A stretch of 64,000 nt of DNA from contig JAFREQ010000034.1 in NCBI GenBank assembly GCA_025331565.1, positions 3,348,001 to 3,412,000 on the forward strand. Reading direction: 5' to 3'. Made by a program: the position numbers and the translations under genes. Numbering within the stretch: the stretch's first letter is position 1; each line of letters starts with the position of its first letter. The notes beneath the pieces were generated by a model. The model made no database searches. It saw nothing but the letters and a program-made list of their open reading frames with translations, and was not told the DNA's origin. The DNA is from Holacanthus passer. Its lineage: Eukaryota; Chordata; Actinopteri; Pomacanthidae. Below are positions 38,142 to 52,915 of this stretch, piece after piece.

Positions 38142-38155
38142 CCACTAGAGGGTAG
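38142..38155 (+). promoter_or_regulatory. CTCF-like motif, forward
   Basis: CCACTAGAGGGTAG differs from the CTCF core at the last C of GGC only. Confidence 0.35.
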
Positions 38156-41100
38156 TATTTAACTACAGGCAGCATTTAATATTTATTCATACTTTCTGCT
38201 ATGCATGCTCTATCCATTGCCTGCATGTCTGTCTTTATGGTTTTGTAAAGTTAAAATTTCTGTCTCCATGAGTCCATAGAGCTGCGGTCAAGATTTATGT
38301 GAGTTTAAATTATTTGATAAACAGAAGAACCTCAACTTTTTCTTTTCACTCATCCCTAATGTTGTGAGTGTAGTGGCTCATAATCGAGTCAAAGTTCTTA
38401 TCATCTCAGCTCAAAATGCCGTCCAGTAAACAAGAGTGGAACAGTGCAGGATTCTCTGTTGTTTATTTATAGTATTATTCAAGCCATCACCTGCCGAGGG
38501 ATGTGCATATTTTCTTCTCCTGATCACACGGCATAAAGTCATGTTTTTTGTTAACTCCCCTACATAAACTAACAAAACTGAAAATAGTGTGGTTCTGTAA
38601 TTTAAAAGATTACTTCCATTTTAAAATTAACTGCATGGATTTGGAAAGATTTTTTTAATTAGAAGTCGCAATTTATTTTTAGTATTTTAAAATGCACGAT
38701 ACAACTAATTGTGTCACCACCTGCTGCTGCTTCTGTTAAATTTTAAGATTTTTCTGATTCTTTCTGTATTAGTATAGTATTAATTTGTACAAAATAATAC
38801 ACTTTGTTGTTTGATAGACATTATTTCTTCTTACACCTAAATTACACAAGAGCCTTTTGAATTTTATTTGACATTTAATTTCCACATATATGGTTTATTA
38901 AATCAACCTCTCATTGCTCAACATTTTAGAGCCATCTATTTCTTCTCTTTTCCTTGAATGCAGATTCTCTTCGTGATGACATTTCCTTTGTGTGTCCACT
39001 GAAGTCCTTGGAAATGTTTGTGTTGCATCCATTTGATCACCGCAGCGTCTCTCTCATTTCATGAGTGCAGCGGCATGCACATTTGAAATGGGATAGGACA
39101 CAAATGGGATTAATGCTTGCAAGACATCTCCTAAAGCGTTTCCACCTGTAATGTTGTTTGCAGATGCACTAAATGAGACGTCTCAGCGGGAGCGAGCGTC
39201 TCCGTATGCAGAGCTAACGGAGGGAGGCCTGCACCAGGCTGCACTGTGACCCCCCTGATGCAGCTCTTACATTCTGGCTCCAATTTCGACAGGACGTAGC
39301 ATATAGGGAAAGAGACAACATTGGAAATGTGATTACACGGTTGCCTAATATAAGGGAATCTCATTTGTTTTGTCTGCCGTTTGATTGTTCCTTTCTGCGC
39401 TGGCAAATTCGGGAAAATACAATGCAGATGTGTATGAGAACGAGCAGTCACTGTTGCCACCCAATCTGAGGAAGTGTATGTTGACTTTGAAACCCTTCAA
39501 CTTATGTTTGTATAAGACATGGGGGAGAAACAATTATTTTAAATCAAGCTTCTATAGATTTTTACAGGATCATATAAAAGCACACATTTGTCTGAAACTG
39601 TGGCAAGTTCTTTTTTAGGCAGTGCAAAAATACATCATGCTCTAAACATAACTCTAGAAATAAAATCTGAAAACTGGTCTGAGAGAGTGCAGACTGTGGC
39701 CACAACGCAGGATCATGACGTAAGATGTCTATTAAAGGAAAAGACTTTCCTAACCAAGATGAATGAGTGATATCGAGCTCTGGCATGACAAACGAGGGCT
39801 GAAGTGTCGCAAGTGTTTTATGACGGTCCCTAGGGTCTTTATCTCCCATAACCCCTGACCCCTCGACCTTTTTAAACCACAAGGGTGATTACAAGTGGCC
39901 GGCCAGTGGAATAACTGCTACAGAATACTGTTTCACACAACCTCACACTGTGCTGGAGCCAGTAACTACTTCATGCAGAATTATGGGATTTGTCTCATAA
40001 GTAAATTGACAGGAAAGGAAAAGACAAACTGGTGCATGACATTGAAATGCATAAAGCGAATCTCTGATGCACCGTTTTGCAGAGAGTGAAAAGACAAACT
40101 TGGTCATTATCTAATTTTCCAACATGACAAGATATATCTATTATCAGCGGGACCTGAGGTGTTTATGCATGCAGCAGTAGAGTAGCATGCACAGCACACC
40201 AACTGCTGCCACCTTAACCGGTCAGCAGAGTGATGAGCAGAGGTCTCACTCACTGCTCATCCGCCACACCTGTCATGTAACCGACTATGATATCTGTTCC
40301 CCATGGGATGCATAACTGTGTGACACTGGCATTTTTCACCACAGGCTCTGACAGCAACAGCAGCACTGACCGTTAAAACCCCGGGGCAGGTAGCAGTTTA
40401 TCGAACACCATTGAGGGGGTGAAAGAGCAGCTGAGTAAAGCAGAGCAGAGATGAGTGGATTTTTCCAGCCTTTGGGTATAATTTTTACGATACATTTAAG
40501 AGTCCTATACAGGTGGTGAACGTGTGATCTCATCGTCACAAAAGAGATAAATAAGCTGAGTTGACTTTTGCCCTGCTGCAGCATTTGATTAGTTGTTTGT
40601 TTACTGACAGGATGAATTTTGAGGTGAGGACAGGTAATTGATGTACACATGTGCTCCCGCAGATGCGAGTCTAACTGGCTACCGGAGATGTACATCATTT
40701 TCGGTAACATTGCAGTCTGAGATTAGTGCAGGGGTCCCAGGGGTCTCGCTCGTCACTCCATTTCCTAAATTGACAGCTGGAGAAACTCTATTCCACCGGA
40801 CGTGATAAACGACACAGGGCGTCGGAGGAGTGTGTCGCAGAAGAGAGAAAGGAGTGATAAATGGGGGAGGTTGGGAGGAATCAGGGCACATGAAAGTTGT
40901 TGGGCACTGAGAAATGACTGACAGCTCATTATGAAAATCCAACAAGGGAGTCTAACTTGTTCAGCCGAACGGTTTTCTGTATTTTCTTTTCTTTTTGCCG
41001 ATCTCAAACACACTGAATACGGACACACATGTCCACTAATATTCTTCTTTTTAGCTGTTGAAAGTGAGAGAAATTTTAATGCAAGAATAACAAAAAAAAA

Positions 41101-44100
41101 AATCAAGAAATTACAAGACAGGAACAAAAGCTGAAATGCAAATCCATTTAAACAGGCTGCAAAATACAAGATACTAGAAGCAGTGGGTTCATCAAAGCTG
41201 TTTTCCCCATTTGTGTTCCGTGTGTGTCTGGTTTTCTGCTGTTCATAAAACCAACCGCACAGTTATATCATGGAGACGGTGTGGCCGCGTAAAAGAAGCT
41301 TTGCAAATTATTTTTTGAATTAGTAGAAGTAGATTGAAGTTTTGTGAAACAACTATTGTTTGTGACAATAGCTGTAGTTGCTTTTGTTTTAATGTAAGGA
41401 GCAACTTTACCTTGTGAAGTTGGAGGTTTCCACCTTATGTCAGATGCTTTTCAGTTCTATTTTTGACCAGCGGCACCTTTGCACTGGACATAGGTTACTA
41501 TTTTGGCACGACATCTCAGTTTTTGTTCATTTTTTTCCTTATTCTCTAAAGTATAACCCCTTTGTCATTTACATTTAGAGCGTATACAAAGCTATAAGTC
41601 ACCCATCAGGACATTAGAAAGCTCAAGGAAACCCTTGAGATTGCCAGTTGGCATTGCTTTATTGGGTATTTTCCCTCAGTACTCTTACTAGCTTCTTGCA
41701 ACCTCACTCAATTTAGTTGTTTTAGCCCCCGATGGCCGTGTTGCTGATTTTGAATAAGTGCTCAGGGCAAGAGGGGTCAGCTGCAATTTCAGCCGTAGCT
41801 AAACTGGTCTATTCTAATGTGAGATCTGAGGTGACTTTGACTTTTGATTAATGACAGTTCTCCAAAGGACATATCACCAGGAAAACTTTCCACGGCATGA
41901 AAATCACTTCCAGTAAAAGAAGAAAACATCTATAGCTTTATGCATACAGAATTCGGCGCTGACTGACTGCATTCACTGTGAAATAATACCCAGGTGCCGT
42001 TACAGGAGGCAAACACTGAAAGTGTTTGTTATTAAAATATTTGTACTTCTTGGGCCCCAAAGGCCCACTATGCCTTTTCTCACTTATGCATATTTCCATT
42101 ATAGTGACATCAAGCAAACAGAGAAATGCTGCTGCCGCCTCTCTGCTGTTCTCTCTCCTTCTCTCTCGAGTGCTTCTCTCACAGGCTGTGAAAACAGCAG
42201 CCCCAGGGAGTATTCGTATCCCATGAGCCCTTGGGGCAGAAGGCCCGAGGACATGCTATAGGGATGTATTGAGGGGTGTTGGGGGGGAAAGGAGAGCTGC
42301 ACATCTCAATATGAATACTATAGATAAATGTAAAGAAGATAGTGGTTGAATAGAATTGGCCCATTTGGGAATTTAGGAAAGAGATTTAGAGATGATGAGA
42401 AAAAGCAGCTAGTATGAACAGTGGGACCACAAACAGATGAGCTACTAGAGTTTGACTGATGTAGACAAATGAAAACAGTCCCCAAACAATAGAAAACGGA
42501 AAATCTCTCCTTCTTCATACTTATGATTTTAATGGTAGTTGACAAACTACTACCACTGTAATCTGTAAATGAGTAGAGATGAACAGACAGTTTTACAATA
42601 ATTTAATTTTTGGCATGTATCAGATTCACCATATAATCAGCAGTTTTCACCATTTTAGAAATGCCAAAATGCCCCATGATTAGTTTAGCTTTTAGTTTAA
42701 ATTGAATCCTGCACTAATATTGTGCCATGTACTGTTTTCATATCAATCAGCTGCTTTTAGAATGATTTATAAAATCAGACTCACGCTCTCAGGAATATAC
42801 ACAAATGTTGTTTGCTGTAAAAAGGTCATGAAAGTGTAGTAAAGGCAACTAGGGAAATAACACATGGCTTGATAGTAATAATAAATATTACAATTACATT
42901 TTTGCAAAATATATTGCAGCTGTCAGGCTTTGACAACCAGTGAGCTCTTCTGCAGTGAGAAGAAAAGCTCCATCTCAAAATTTCATTCCTAAATCAAGAG
43001 ATATTAAATTCTAAATATTTCTGTCAGAGTTCATCTGAATTCACTTCCTGTCAGGTGTATCTGTGCTGTACTCACTGTGTGTGGTGTTTGTGATGCAGAC
43101 CAGGAGCTTTACCAGAAGTAAGACTGTTGGATTGTGGGACAAAGGTCTCTGTGTCTGTACTCTCCTGTATGATCTTATTATCTGTCAGCCAATTTAACAG
43201 AGAGGCCTTTGGGGAGTGACAATGAGGATGTAGGGGAGGAGGAGGAGACACCCTCACTCACTCACACACACACACACTCACACACAAACACACCTCTGCT
43301 CTAATTCACACTGACCTCTGTGGCCTCTCCACAATGCCTGTTTTCGTATTTGATAGAAAAATCGATAGCCTTGCTGGCAGAGAACAACCTCCATGAAGAA
43401 TTAAAACAAGGAAAGTGTTGGTAGCGGTCAATCATTTTTCTGTCCACTAACACAACACTTACTGATGCGGAGATGAATAAATGTTGTTTCCTGTCTGAAA
43501 CTTGCTGGCATCATGAAGCGGGATGAGAGATGAAACTCAGATGTGTGTACATATGTGTGATAATATTCACTGCAAAATTGGAAGTATTATAAATTTCTCA
43601 AAAAGACACAAGAATAAAAACATTTTGGTTTTGAAATATGTTGACATTTTTTAAAATGTTGAGCAGTTAATTAAAAAAAAAATCCAGTGTGTTTTTTCAT
43701 TATTGCTTAGTAAAAATCTGCTGATCTTCTATTCAAAACTATGAATTATTGTTGTGCTCTAAAATTTCATTCTTACAACATACAATTACAATAATATTTC
43801 CATCTTATTATGCAGATGATACTCACCTGTACTCTCGGACATTAATACTGGATATTACAGATTTGATTTTCCCTTTTTTCCCCTTCATTTTTCTTTCTAA
43901 CCGATTCCTCAATTCAGAATCAGCTTAGATATCTTATCCTAAATGGGAACCGATACACTTTCAATCTCTGCATCATATTTGAGTCTATCTTAGGCTTTGG
44001 TGAACAGTGATTAAGTAAGAAATACAACATAAATTAAGTTGATGTTGTATACTATACCTGGAAAATGATATTTATTCCTTAAATTTTTTTGAGAACTGCT

Positions 44101-44212
44101 ATAACTCTCTTTAGACTCTTTACACAGCCTTCAGTTGCACAACTCTCTTATTTTGTCTTGTACAGTTTAACCTGCATTTATAGCGTGTTTTAGAAATGTG
44201 CTTTATGAACTA

Positions 44213-44306
44213 TAGCCCGACCGATACTGGAGATTTGTTGGATTGGCGACACAGATGTACAGTATCTGCAATAAGCTAATATCAGCCGATATATCAGATT
44301 GGCTTT
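44213..44306. repeat. CGACCGATA / GCCGATATATC repeat fragment
   Basis: AGCCCGACCGATAC at the left and ATCAGCCGATATATCAGATT at the right are imperfect inverted ends, as in a short dispersed fish element. Confidence 0.5.
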
Positions 44307-44604
44307 GATTACGGTCTGTAATTTTAAAAATAGGAAAAAATGTTTTTATGACTTTATACAACATCACCTAGCCACAACTGTGGCAACAGTTTTTTTCAAA
44401 TGTGGCCGTTGATCCAAGGTCAAGCAGCGTAGACAGGCCTCTCTCATGCCAGTCTTGAGGCCATTCTGAACAGATGTTGGCACAGCCAGCTGGACATGGC
44501 GACCTTGAGTAAATCTCATAGGGGTCTTCTTTGGCAGCGTGGGCACCCAACACTCCCCCCTGGCAATGGAGACCCAGTGCAGCAGGGTATAAGCAAGCAA
44601 TATA

Positions 44605-44642
44605 TGTGTGTGTGTGTGAGAGAGAGAGAGTGTGTGTGTGTG
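44605..44642. repeat. Compound (GT)n(GA)n(GT)n microsatellite
   Basis: GT run, then GA run, then GT run without interruption. Confidence 0.9.
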
Positions 44643-44865
44643 AACGTCTACAAACCAGCATTGTGTGTCATTCAAGCTTCAGTGAAAAGGTACCAGTGAA
44701 TCAATCACATGCCCTGTGTAACACCACACTAAATGAAATTCAATGGACTGATTGAGTGAGTGATGGATGATTCACATACATACAGCCAGAATTAAGTGAT
44801 GGAGAAACACTCAGAAGGAGAGTGGAGGAGGTGAGGGTTGGTTAGACCTCTGAGGACTGCATGTG

Positions 44866-45060
44866 GTGTGTGTGTGTGTGTGTGTGTGCACGTGTTGCTC
44901 CGTGTGAGAGTGTGTGCGTGGAAGGAAAAAAATGTAGACGTAGAGTGTATAGACTCTGAAGGCTGAGCGCCCTGAGGAGCGGCTGTGTTCGTACCCCACA
45001 TCTGCCATCCCAGGATGCAGCAGAATGTGTGTGTGTGTGTATGTATTTACTTGTGTGTGC
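44866..45060. repeat. (GT)n-rich stretch
   Basis: GT run at 44866-44888 and further GT tracts to about 45060. Confidence 0.85.
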
Positions 45061-45840
45061 TCAAGAGTGTGTGTGGTTACCATCTGGGCAGAACATCAGG
45101 GGCACGCCTGGACTGCACGGTGAGCCAGTCCACTTTTAATCTGCCCAGCGCCCTCTCCCCACCAAGGAAGGTCAACGCCTCGGCAAGGACAGCACTGTCA
45201 CCCCCGTAACACCAACAGTGGGGGTCGGCACTGGCTATCCATAATAGATGGCAGCTGGCTTTAGTGTACGTCTTCACTTTGCCTGGGGCAGCGGTGTTAG
45301 CCCATCTTTCATTCCCACTACTCCGCCGAGCTAATGTGCTGTGTTAATGCTTGTGTGAATCAGGAGGAGTGCTCAGCCGTGTGTCTCCCCTGTAGCTACC
45401 GAGCGCTCATGTCATTGCCAAAATAGGACAGAAGGTGCTTCAACAAAGGAAACATTCATCTGGAGGTATCACAGCACGACAACAACATCAACCTTCATAC
45501 ATTAAGAGTTCACAACACTAGTTAGTAAGAGAAATGGGATGCGATGAACTTTTATGGGACAGCATGCCTTTGGTAAACGCTGCCATGCAGGTCCAGTTTA
45601 CAGAACTTCAAACCATTAAGGCTTCATGTTAATTTAGTGCTATAATGATGCGTATTTCTTCTCTTTTATATTGAAAGCACAAGCATCTTTTAATGCATAA
45701 AGTAGTTCAAAATGTACAGTTTCGACTGCAACACTTGACGCAAAATGCATCAACCCCAATTTCACAGGCTTTTACATGAAGTGGCTGTTCAGTCCGTCTC
45801 GTCCATCAAGCATGATTTCCAAGAGCGTGTTTTTTTTTTT

Positions 45841-46015
45841 CCAACTTGCCAGAGAGACCAAAACCATTTTAAATGCAAATGACCTAAATAAGATTAGCGA
45901 GGTAGGCAGTCCGCTCCCTGTTAATTATCACACGCAGTAGTCAATTAACAGCGCTAACGATGGGACACTTAGTGAGCATTAACCCAATTTACCACGGCTA
46001 AGAGCCGGGTGGACA
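45841..46015. promoter_or_regulatory. Candidate conserved regulatory block with octamer motif
   Basis: Contains a perfect POU octamer ATGCAAAT (45873-45880), GTTAATTATCACACGC, GTCAATTAACAGCGC and GAGCATTAACCC. Non-repetitive and richer in CG than its flanks. Confidence 0.3.
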
Positions 46016-48786
46016 CAGTTGCAAGGGGTAACTTAAGGTGGGATCTGGAGGGGGGGGCGGGGGCAGGGGGTGTCCACATCTTTATTGAGCTCCATCCTTG
46101 TTACAGAAGCACAGAGGTTAGACAGCTCTTTACAATGAAATTTATAAGAAGTAGAAACTGTTCAGCGGTTCTTTAAGCTCTCCTCTTCCCACCATGATGT
46201 GGAGCTGGGCAACATGTGGGCAGAAGGAGGAGCAGTACCCTTTCTGGGGTAATTAGAGCCACCCAGGATGTGTTAGCCGAGATGCTGCTCTACATTTAAC
46301 AGCATTAGCCATGGCAGGGATGAAAGCGTGCTCTGATTTAACAGTTGTCACTAGACCTTGGCTGTGAGAGGCATGGGTGACTGACAGGTCGAAACGAGGG
46401 TCTCGCTTGTGTGTCAGGGTGTGTGCGTGTGTGATACGCGTTCACCTCTGTGTATGCGCACAGGAGCAGGTGTTGGTTGCACTGATGTGAGAAAAGTACG
46501 GGAAGAGTTATTGTGAATTTTGTCACTGTTGCTTCTGCCAGTCTCTGTTTGTTTAACCTTGTAAACAAGGAACCAAAGCGTTTTGTTCTAAGAGACATTA
46601 GGTGACATAAGCTACACTTTACAGCAAGTGCATGACACCAATTCACGCATGCAGTGATACACAATTTTTATACAAGATCACTGCTGCAAAACACAGGTGA
46701 CTTGTTTTTAGGGTTTCACAGCAGAGCAGTAACTTAGCAGTTTTTCTAGTGCTACCCATCGAATGATATAAACAATATTTACAAATATAAATATTGTAAT
46801 GAAATAAAGTGAAATTACTGTTTGATTTTGGAGCACAGTTGAAAGTTGAGACTCAAATTGAGATGAGTGCCAGTTAGTCGGAGTAAAAAAGTGCCCTTTA
46901 TTTGAAAATGCCCAAACACCTAAAACCACACATTTCTCTTATGAAGTCATTTTATCATCTATCCAACTCCAAATAATTCATCTGAAATCTTGTGCGGCAC
47001 AGACACATTTTCACATCTTCCAACATCTTCCTACAGTGGAGAAATTCTATAACATAAACTGTGATGAAGATACTACAGTATATTTGTAATCTATAGTGAT
47101 AAAATATCATCCATGTTACTGCAGGGAAATGATCTATTGCCTTGTTCTTGGTTGCCCGGCCAGTTTGATATTGATTTTGATCTTTTTTTGCCATCTTTCC
47201 CCTTCAGTTATTGCAACCACTTCACTGTAGTGTCTGTAGAGAAGAGCTTTTGGGCTGCAACAACACACTTTGGCTTGAATATTAATAATTACTTGCCATT
47301 ACTTGTGAGATAGACCTTCTTTTAAATACTTCTTTTTTTCTTCTTTTTTTTTTTGCTTTGTGAGATATTCAACCTCTCTGGTGCCCAATTCTACTCTAAA
47401 GTGATGATTTTTCTTTTGGATTTTGGTTGACAAATTTAATTTGGACATCCAGTTAAATGTCTACAGCACTTTTACTTATAGCACTGAAGCCTCTTTTCCC
47501 CTTGTTCTTAACTGTTGACTACTTTAAAGATCCTACATCATAATAATGTGTTTCAATTCTGTTTTATATCAAATCAGAGGTGTGAAATAAAAACATTACA
47601 TACTAAAATAAAAATGCATTCACGTTCCCACTCTGATACGTCCTGCTGTCCTGTTGTTCCTAATCCTCTTCATCTGAATGATCTGAATCTGATTCAGGTG
47701 CAAACTGATGAGGTCTTACTGATCCTGCTGCCATGTTTACAGTAGCCTTCGGTCAAAATCTGATCCCAGGTCGTCTTATGAGTCAATCTGTGCTTTGCCA
47801 GTGAGATGGTTTTGTTGATGAATAGTGGGCGTTTACTTCCACCCAGCAGAAAAATCTGTGTGTGTGGCAGCGGCAGAAAGAGGACCTCAGAAAATCGTGG
47901 TAAAATCAAATGAACACTTTTACAGAAGTGTTTAATACACACATGTAAAGTGTTGAAATATGGGACCTTTAAAAAGAAACCATCACTCAAAAGCTGCTGA
48001 AACTACTTCTTAATTTATTTCCTTATGAGTTTGTTCCACTTTCTGGAAGTCATGATTTGTACCAGTAGCTCTTATTATCAGACCGGTCCATTGGTATGAA
48101 TGTTAAAATACTCACTCACTGTCCAGGCGGTGACATTCAACCGTGTCTATCAGACAGTCCCTCTCCAAAATGAAACATCTGCCCCGCTAACATAAATCAT
48201 CATCACGCTCTGGCCCTGCCCACCCATTTTCATCTGTGTAACCAGAGCTCTGAGCCTCAGCAGGAAGTGTATTGGTGAGAGCGGCCTATTGATCATTGAT
48301 CTGGCGCCATCGATCCAAACCTTGCTTCTTTCCCTCCCACCCTAACTCCCTCTCTCCCTCACAGGCTGTAGGAGTGTAATCTGTTCGGATTCACAGGGAC
48401 ACTCCTGTTCATCTTTTGGCTTCAATCTCCCCATGGAATATACACATAAGCTCAGATAATGAGAGTAAATGGCACTTCTGATGGCTCCTGGTATTTCTTC
48501 ATGTTTGATTTATCACCTATAATCAATATTTTTGACTTTAGGAGCAGGAATCACCTTGTGATGCTGCAGAAATTGCCCTTTTTTGTCTCTGAGTGTGATT
48601 TTAAGTCAGTAAAAATTTAGAGACACCCAGTACTCAAATACTGTGAGGATAAAGCCGAAATGGTCAGTAAAATGTGCAACAATCTTTTATCAGTTTTTCT
48701 TATAAATAATAAACTTTGTCTTGCAATCTGTCAGCATTTTTTGTAAGTAATCCAACGATAAGGTGCCTTGTAATGATTATCTACAC

Positions 48787-49010
48787 CAGGGGTTGCCAAA
48801 CTTTTTCAGCTCAACAACCAAAAGACAAATTTGTTGTCTCCTCAGGTACCAAACTTGCAAAAATTGCCATAACAGTTCATTTGCTGAGAATGCTTTGTTT
48901 GAAGATGCCTGTCCAATTGGTTCATTTTTTTTACTCTCATTACTGAGCACATCCCCACACAAAAGGCTAATCTGCACAAGAAATTGACTTTATAACTAGT
49001 ATAAATATCT
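48787..49010. mobile_element. hAT-like terminal fragment
   Basis: Starts CAGGGGTTGCCAAACTTTTT, the typical 5' end word of several vertebrate hAT families. No matching right end is seen, so the right boundary is approximate. Confidence 0.4.
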
Positions 49011-50790
49011 GGATAATACTTTGTGATGTTGTCAGAAAATGGCTCAAGATTTATATTAGAGGTCAGTCCTGATCTCTTTTCAGTGGCACAAATGGCCGAC
49101 GGTAAAAGCCATAACTGTATGATGAGCAAATCAATATACACGTAATTTACAAACTACAGGGCAGGTAATCAATGAATATAAAAGTGTATGAAATATACAT
49201 TACAGGAATCCTGCTGTAGCACTGACCACAGGCTTTGATAAATAGTCAAGCCATTTATTTTTGTCAGTATTGATTATTCAATCCGGAGAGTTCACCAGAA
49301 TCGTCCGTCTTCTCTTCTCCTTTTCACTCGATCTTCTCCTGAAAGCTGATTTATGATCTATCGGGTCAGATGAGCAGCTGATGGATAAAACACCTCGGAG
49401 ATGAATAAAAGTGATTTGAAGTAAAGAGGCTTTAATGTGATTTTGAAAAGTGGCTCGCCTTGATTGAAATGTGGCTTTATCTGGGTTGTATTTGTTTTGA
49501 TTGTATTTGATTGCTTTTGTGTATTATTTGTGTAGATTAATTTGACACTGTGCTCCAGCATGCAATATGGGCCTTTATCTGTCAACCTTTTCATTTTTAG
49601 TTGACTGCGTTTCTACTTCGAGTAAAAAAGACCTCTCTTAAAAGCATCAAACACAGAACGATAATGACTAAAACTGTCAAAAGTCTCAGTCTCCGAGTCA
49701 TTCCTCCTTCAGACATTTCCCAGTTTTTACTTTTTTAGTTTAGTCCTCTCACGGTTTAGGATCTCCGGACTCCACGCAGCCCCCAAACGTGGCTATTGCT
49801 TGTCATTAGAATAACAAATGCACTGTGGCTCCTGATTTAGTGTGCCGCTCTGGCCCCTGATGTATATTAATACTACAACACTGCACCTCTTACCTAGGGT
49901 TCATCATTCATCCGGGTAAAAGAGGTGGAATTGAAAAGCAGTCCTTGTTTTTGCTGGAACCTGGATCACAGTCATTTATTGTGTCACGAGACAGGGCGGC
50001 CCCTCTGCACGTCCTTCACCTCCACGTGCAATGCCAGCTCCTATTAGATGCTAAAGTGTGTGTGTTGTTTTTGAAGCACACAGTGTTGACATGGGATATG
50101 ACTGTTTGTGGAAAAGGCAGAATAAGAGTCAAATGTAGTATCTGTAAATGTTGAATAATCCTTGTTGTCTAATTTTCTATACTAGTGATTCCGTTTTTTG
50201 TCGAATTGTGTCCGTTGTCTTATATTCAGATTTTTGAGCCCAATACTCAAGTAAAAGAGTGAAGGATTTGCATTTCATTTCATTTCATGCATATTTTTAA
50301 TCATGTCTCTTTCTGGCTCGGCCCAGCACTCCCATTTAAGTCTGGTGAGGTTCTCATTGAGTGAGTGGTGCAGCTCAGGGCTCAGTTAAGTGATGACTGC
50401 TGGTGACAGATTGTCCTCCACCACATTGCTAGCACTTCTCCCAGACAGACCGTCCGTCCCTCTTTCATCTCTTCCTGAGTGGACGTGAGGGCTCACCCAG
50501 CAATACAAGACAAATAACACTTCTGCCAGGCCATCAGTCTTTGCAGCAACGAGGCAGCTTACCTCTCAGTTGACTGGAGTCCATGTAGTAGCAGACTCTG
50601 CATCGCCTCAGTTTCCTCTATCGCTCCCAGACGTTCCCCACTGGTCCGTCATGAGGCTGGCGAAAATGTGCGAGGCCATCGGATAGCCAAAGCTATGGAT
50701 GCTGTCTGTTTCTAGTCGTTTCTACCTGCATTGTGTTCACATGCACTCAGTACCCAAGTACCCAGATTATGCATTACTTTTGCATTGCTG

Positions 50791-50935
50791 TAGTGTTAAT
50801 TTCATTGTTAAACACAATGATGAAAAATCTTTGTTGATGACCTATTTTTCATGACAAAAATTAGACTAAAATTAATAACCTCTGAAAACATTTTTCATCA
50901 ACTAATAAAAACCAAATGTGAAAGACAGATGAAAC
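50791..50935. repeat. Dispersed repeat fragment (ATGACAAAAATTAGACTAAAA type)
   Basis: TTGTTGATGACC, TTTTTCATGACAAAAATTAG and CAACTAATAAAAACCAAATG follow the order of a fish repeat of ACGAAAAATATT / GACTAAAA words. Confidence 0.4.
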
Positions 50936-52915
50936 TGAGTCCTGTTTTAATGCCAAGTCTTATTCAACATGCATGCATCCACGCAATCACACACCATAGC
51001 TCCTGATCAGGAAAACAAAAATATCTCTTATTCAGAAGTTGATTTCACTGCTTGACCCCTTCTAAGAAGCATCTTCCATGTCATTGCACTGTAATGTGAA
51101 ATGAGAACTGTGATATCGGATCACTGACCTTTTGCAAGGCATCACAGGTTATTGCTGTGAATGTAAACACCTACAACCTGATCCATCCCAACTTTTTGGT
51201 GCATGTAATCATAGTGCTGGTCAGTTTGAAAGTAAAACGGGTAATGGCTGAGATCAACATTTTAAACCATTAGAAATTATCCTTGAACAAGGGGAAAGGG
51301 AAGATCTTTTTTTCTTACAAAAAGGATCATTTCAGGGCTTTTTGCCTGAACTGCAACAAGGAGTAAATGGCTTGTCTGTGTAAAGGTGTATGACTGCTCT
51401 ACCTGCCTATTACTCAGGAGGATGTTGGTGTGAATATGCTCGTATGAAAGAGGAGCTTCGGCTGAGTCTAGACTCATGATTCGTTAACTTCACAGGCGCT
51501 CTCGGGGAATCCTGAGGCCAAACTCCCCCTGCCACCGCCCTGGGCAATTATGCTCTTTTGAAATGCAAATAGTTGGCATGTACATGTGTTCGTGTGTGTG
51601 TGTATGTGCATGTGTCGCTGTGCGGGTGGGTGGGTATACATGCAGGTTTGCGCGTGTCTCCATGCACGTCTGTCGGTGTGCGTGCGTGTCCCCGTAACTT
51701 ATCTTAAAAGCACCTAAATCCACTGGCACCCCGGTGCAGCAGCAGTCAAATACAATAACATCTGAAAGCCCTGCTACCTTGTGCTCGCTCGGTCCATAGA
51801 AGGGACCCTCCAAAACGCAGAGCCGACAAAGAACATACCTTCAATTAGCCAAACGATTAACATTTTAGAGGAAGTCTGTGTTTGGGTCCCTTGGGCTCCC
51901 TGCACTCCCCGCCAGTCTCCTTTTCATATTCAAATCCACGACATAAAAGTTAGCCATATCTAATCCTAAAAATGGGTCTTTTACTATTTTGTAAGGAGAT
52001 AATGCCTGAAGTTTTTGCAGGCGGTATAATTGCCAGGTTATGGAAGAAGGTGTACCATTATGTTTAACAATCATCATGGGCCATAGGTGCTCCTATGAGT
52101 CAGAGCAGACAAAGCTCTCAGAAGCAGCACAAGCTGTATGATATTGTCTTTTCTAATTTAGTAGGCGATTAGTCAATCATACTAACCTACATTCATTTAA
52201 AGAAGCGCCTCTCTGGGGAGTGGATTTGTGGTCATTATCATGTTGTGCTGTGGTTTGGTCTTCTCCATAAAAGACGCTGCTATTGATTTGTTTCATTTTT
52301 CTGTCTGGCTGCTGTCACTTAACCATGGCATGTTGGTGCTGGGTAGGCAGGGGTTGCCCATCTGCCCGCCTCCATAACGGAGTGTGACAGGGTACAAAAT
52401 GGTATTGTGTGGTAGCTGTAAACTTTGTGTGAACTTACACCACACCCCTCTGCCATTAGGACTAGATGAAATTCTTCTCAGACACTTAACCCGGGGTCAG
52501 GGGAAGTGAATTTCTCCCAAATATGCCACTCACAGGATGCACAGAGGTGTCTGTGTAACCTTTTTTGTGAATTTCGAATCAGCTTTTTCAGACTAAAAAT
52601 TCATGGTGGTGTGCTGTCAATTCTTATTAATGCTAGACCTCACATTCAGTAGATTCGTGCATTTGCATTCATCCACTTGAAGCCGTCTTATATAACCCAG
52701 CACAGGTGAAGGAATTATAGATAAATCATTATTTATTAACATTTTCATTCTGCAATATGAAATGCAAAAGGAGATTAACTCAAAAAACAACTAACTCACA
52801 CTGGTGAATTGAGACATTGACTCAGTTGAAGGAAACACCCTCTGAAATGCTGAAATTATGTATTGATTTTGCTCCTGTCTTTCGCCCCGATGCCTCTGGG
52901 TAATTGCCTCTTTTT

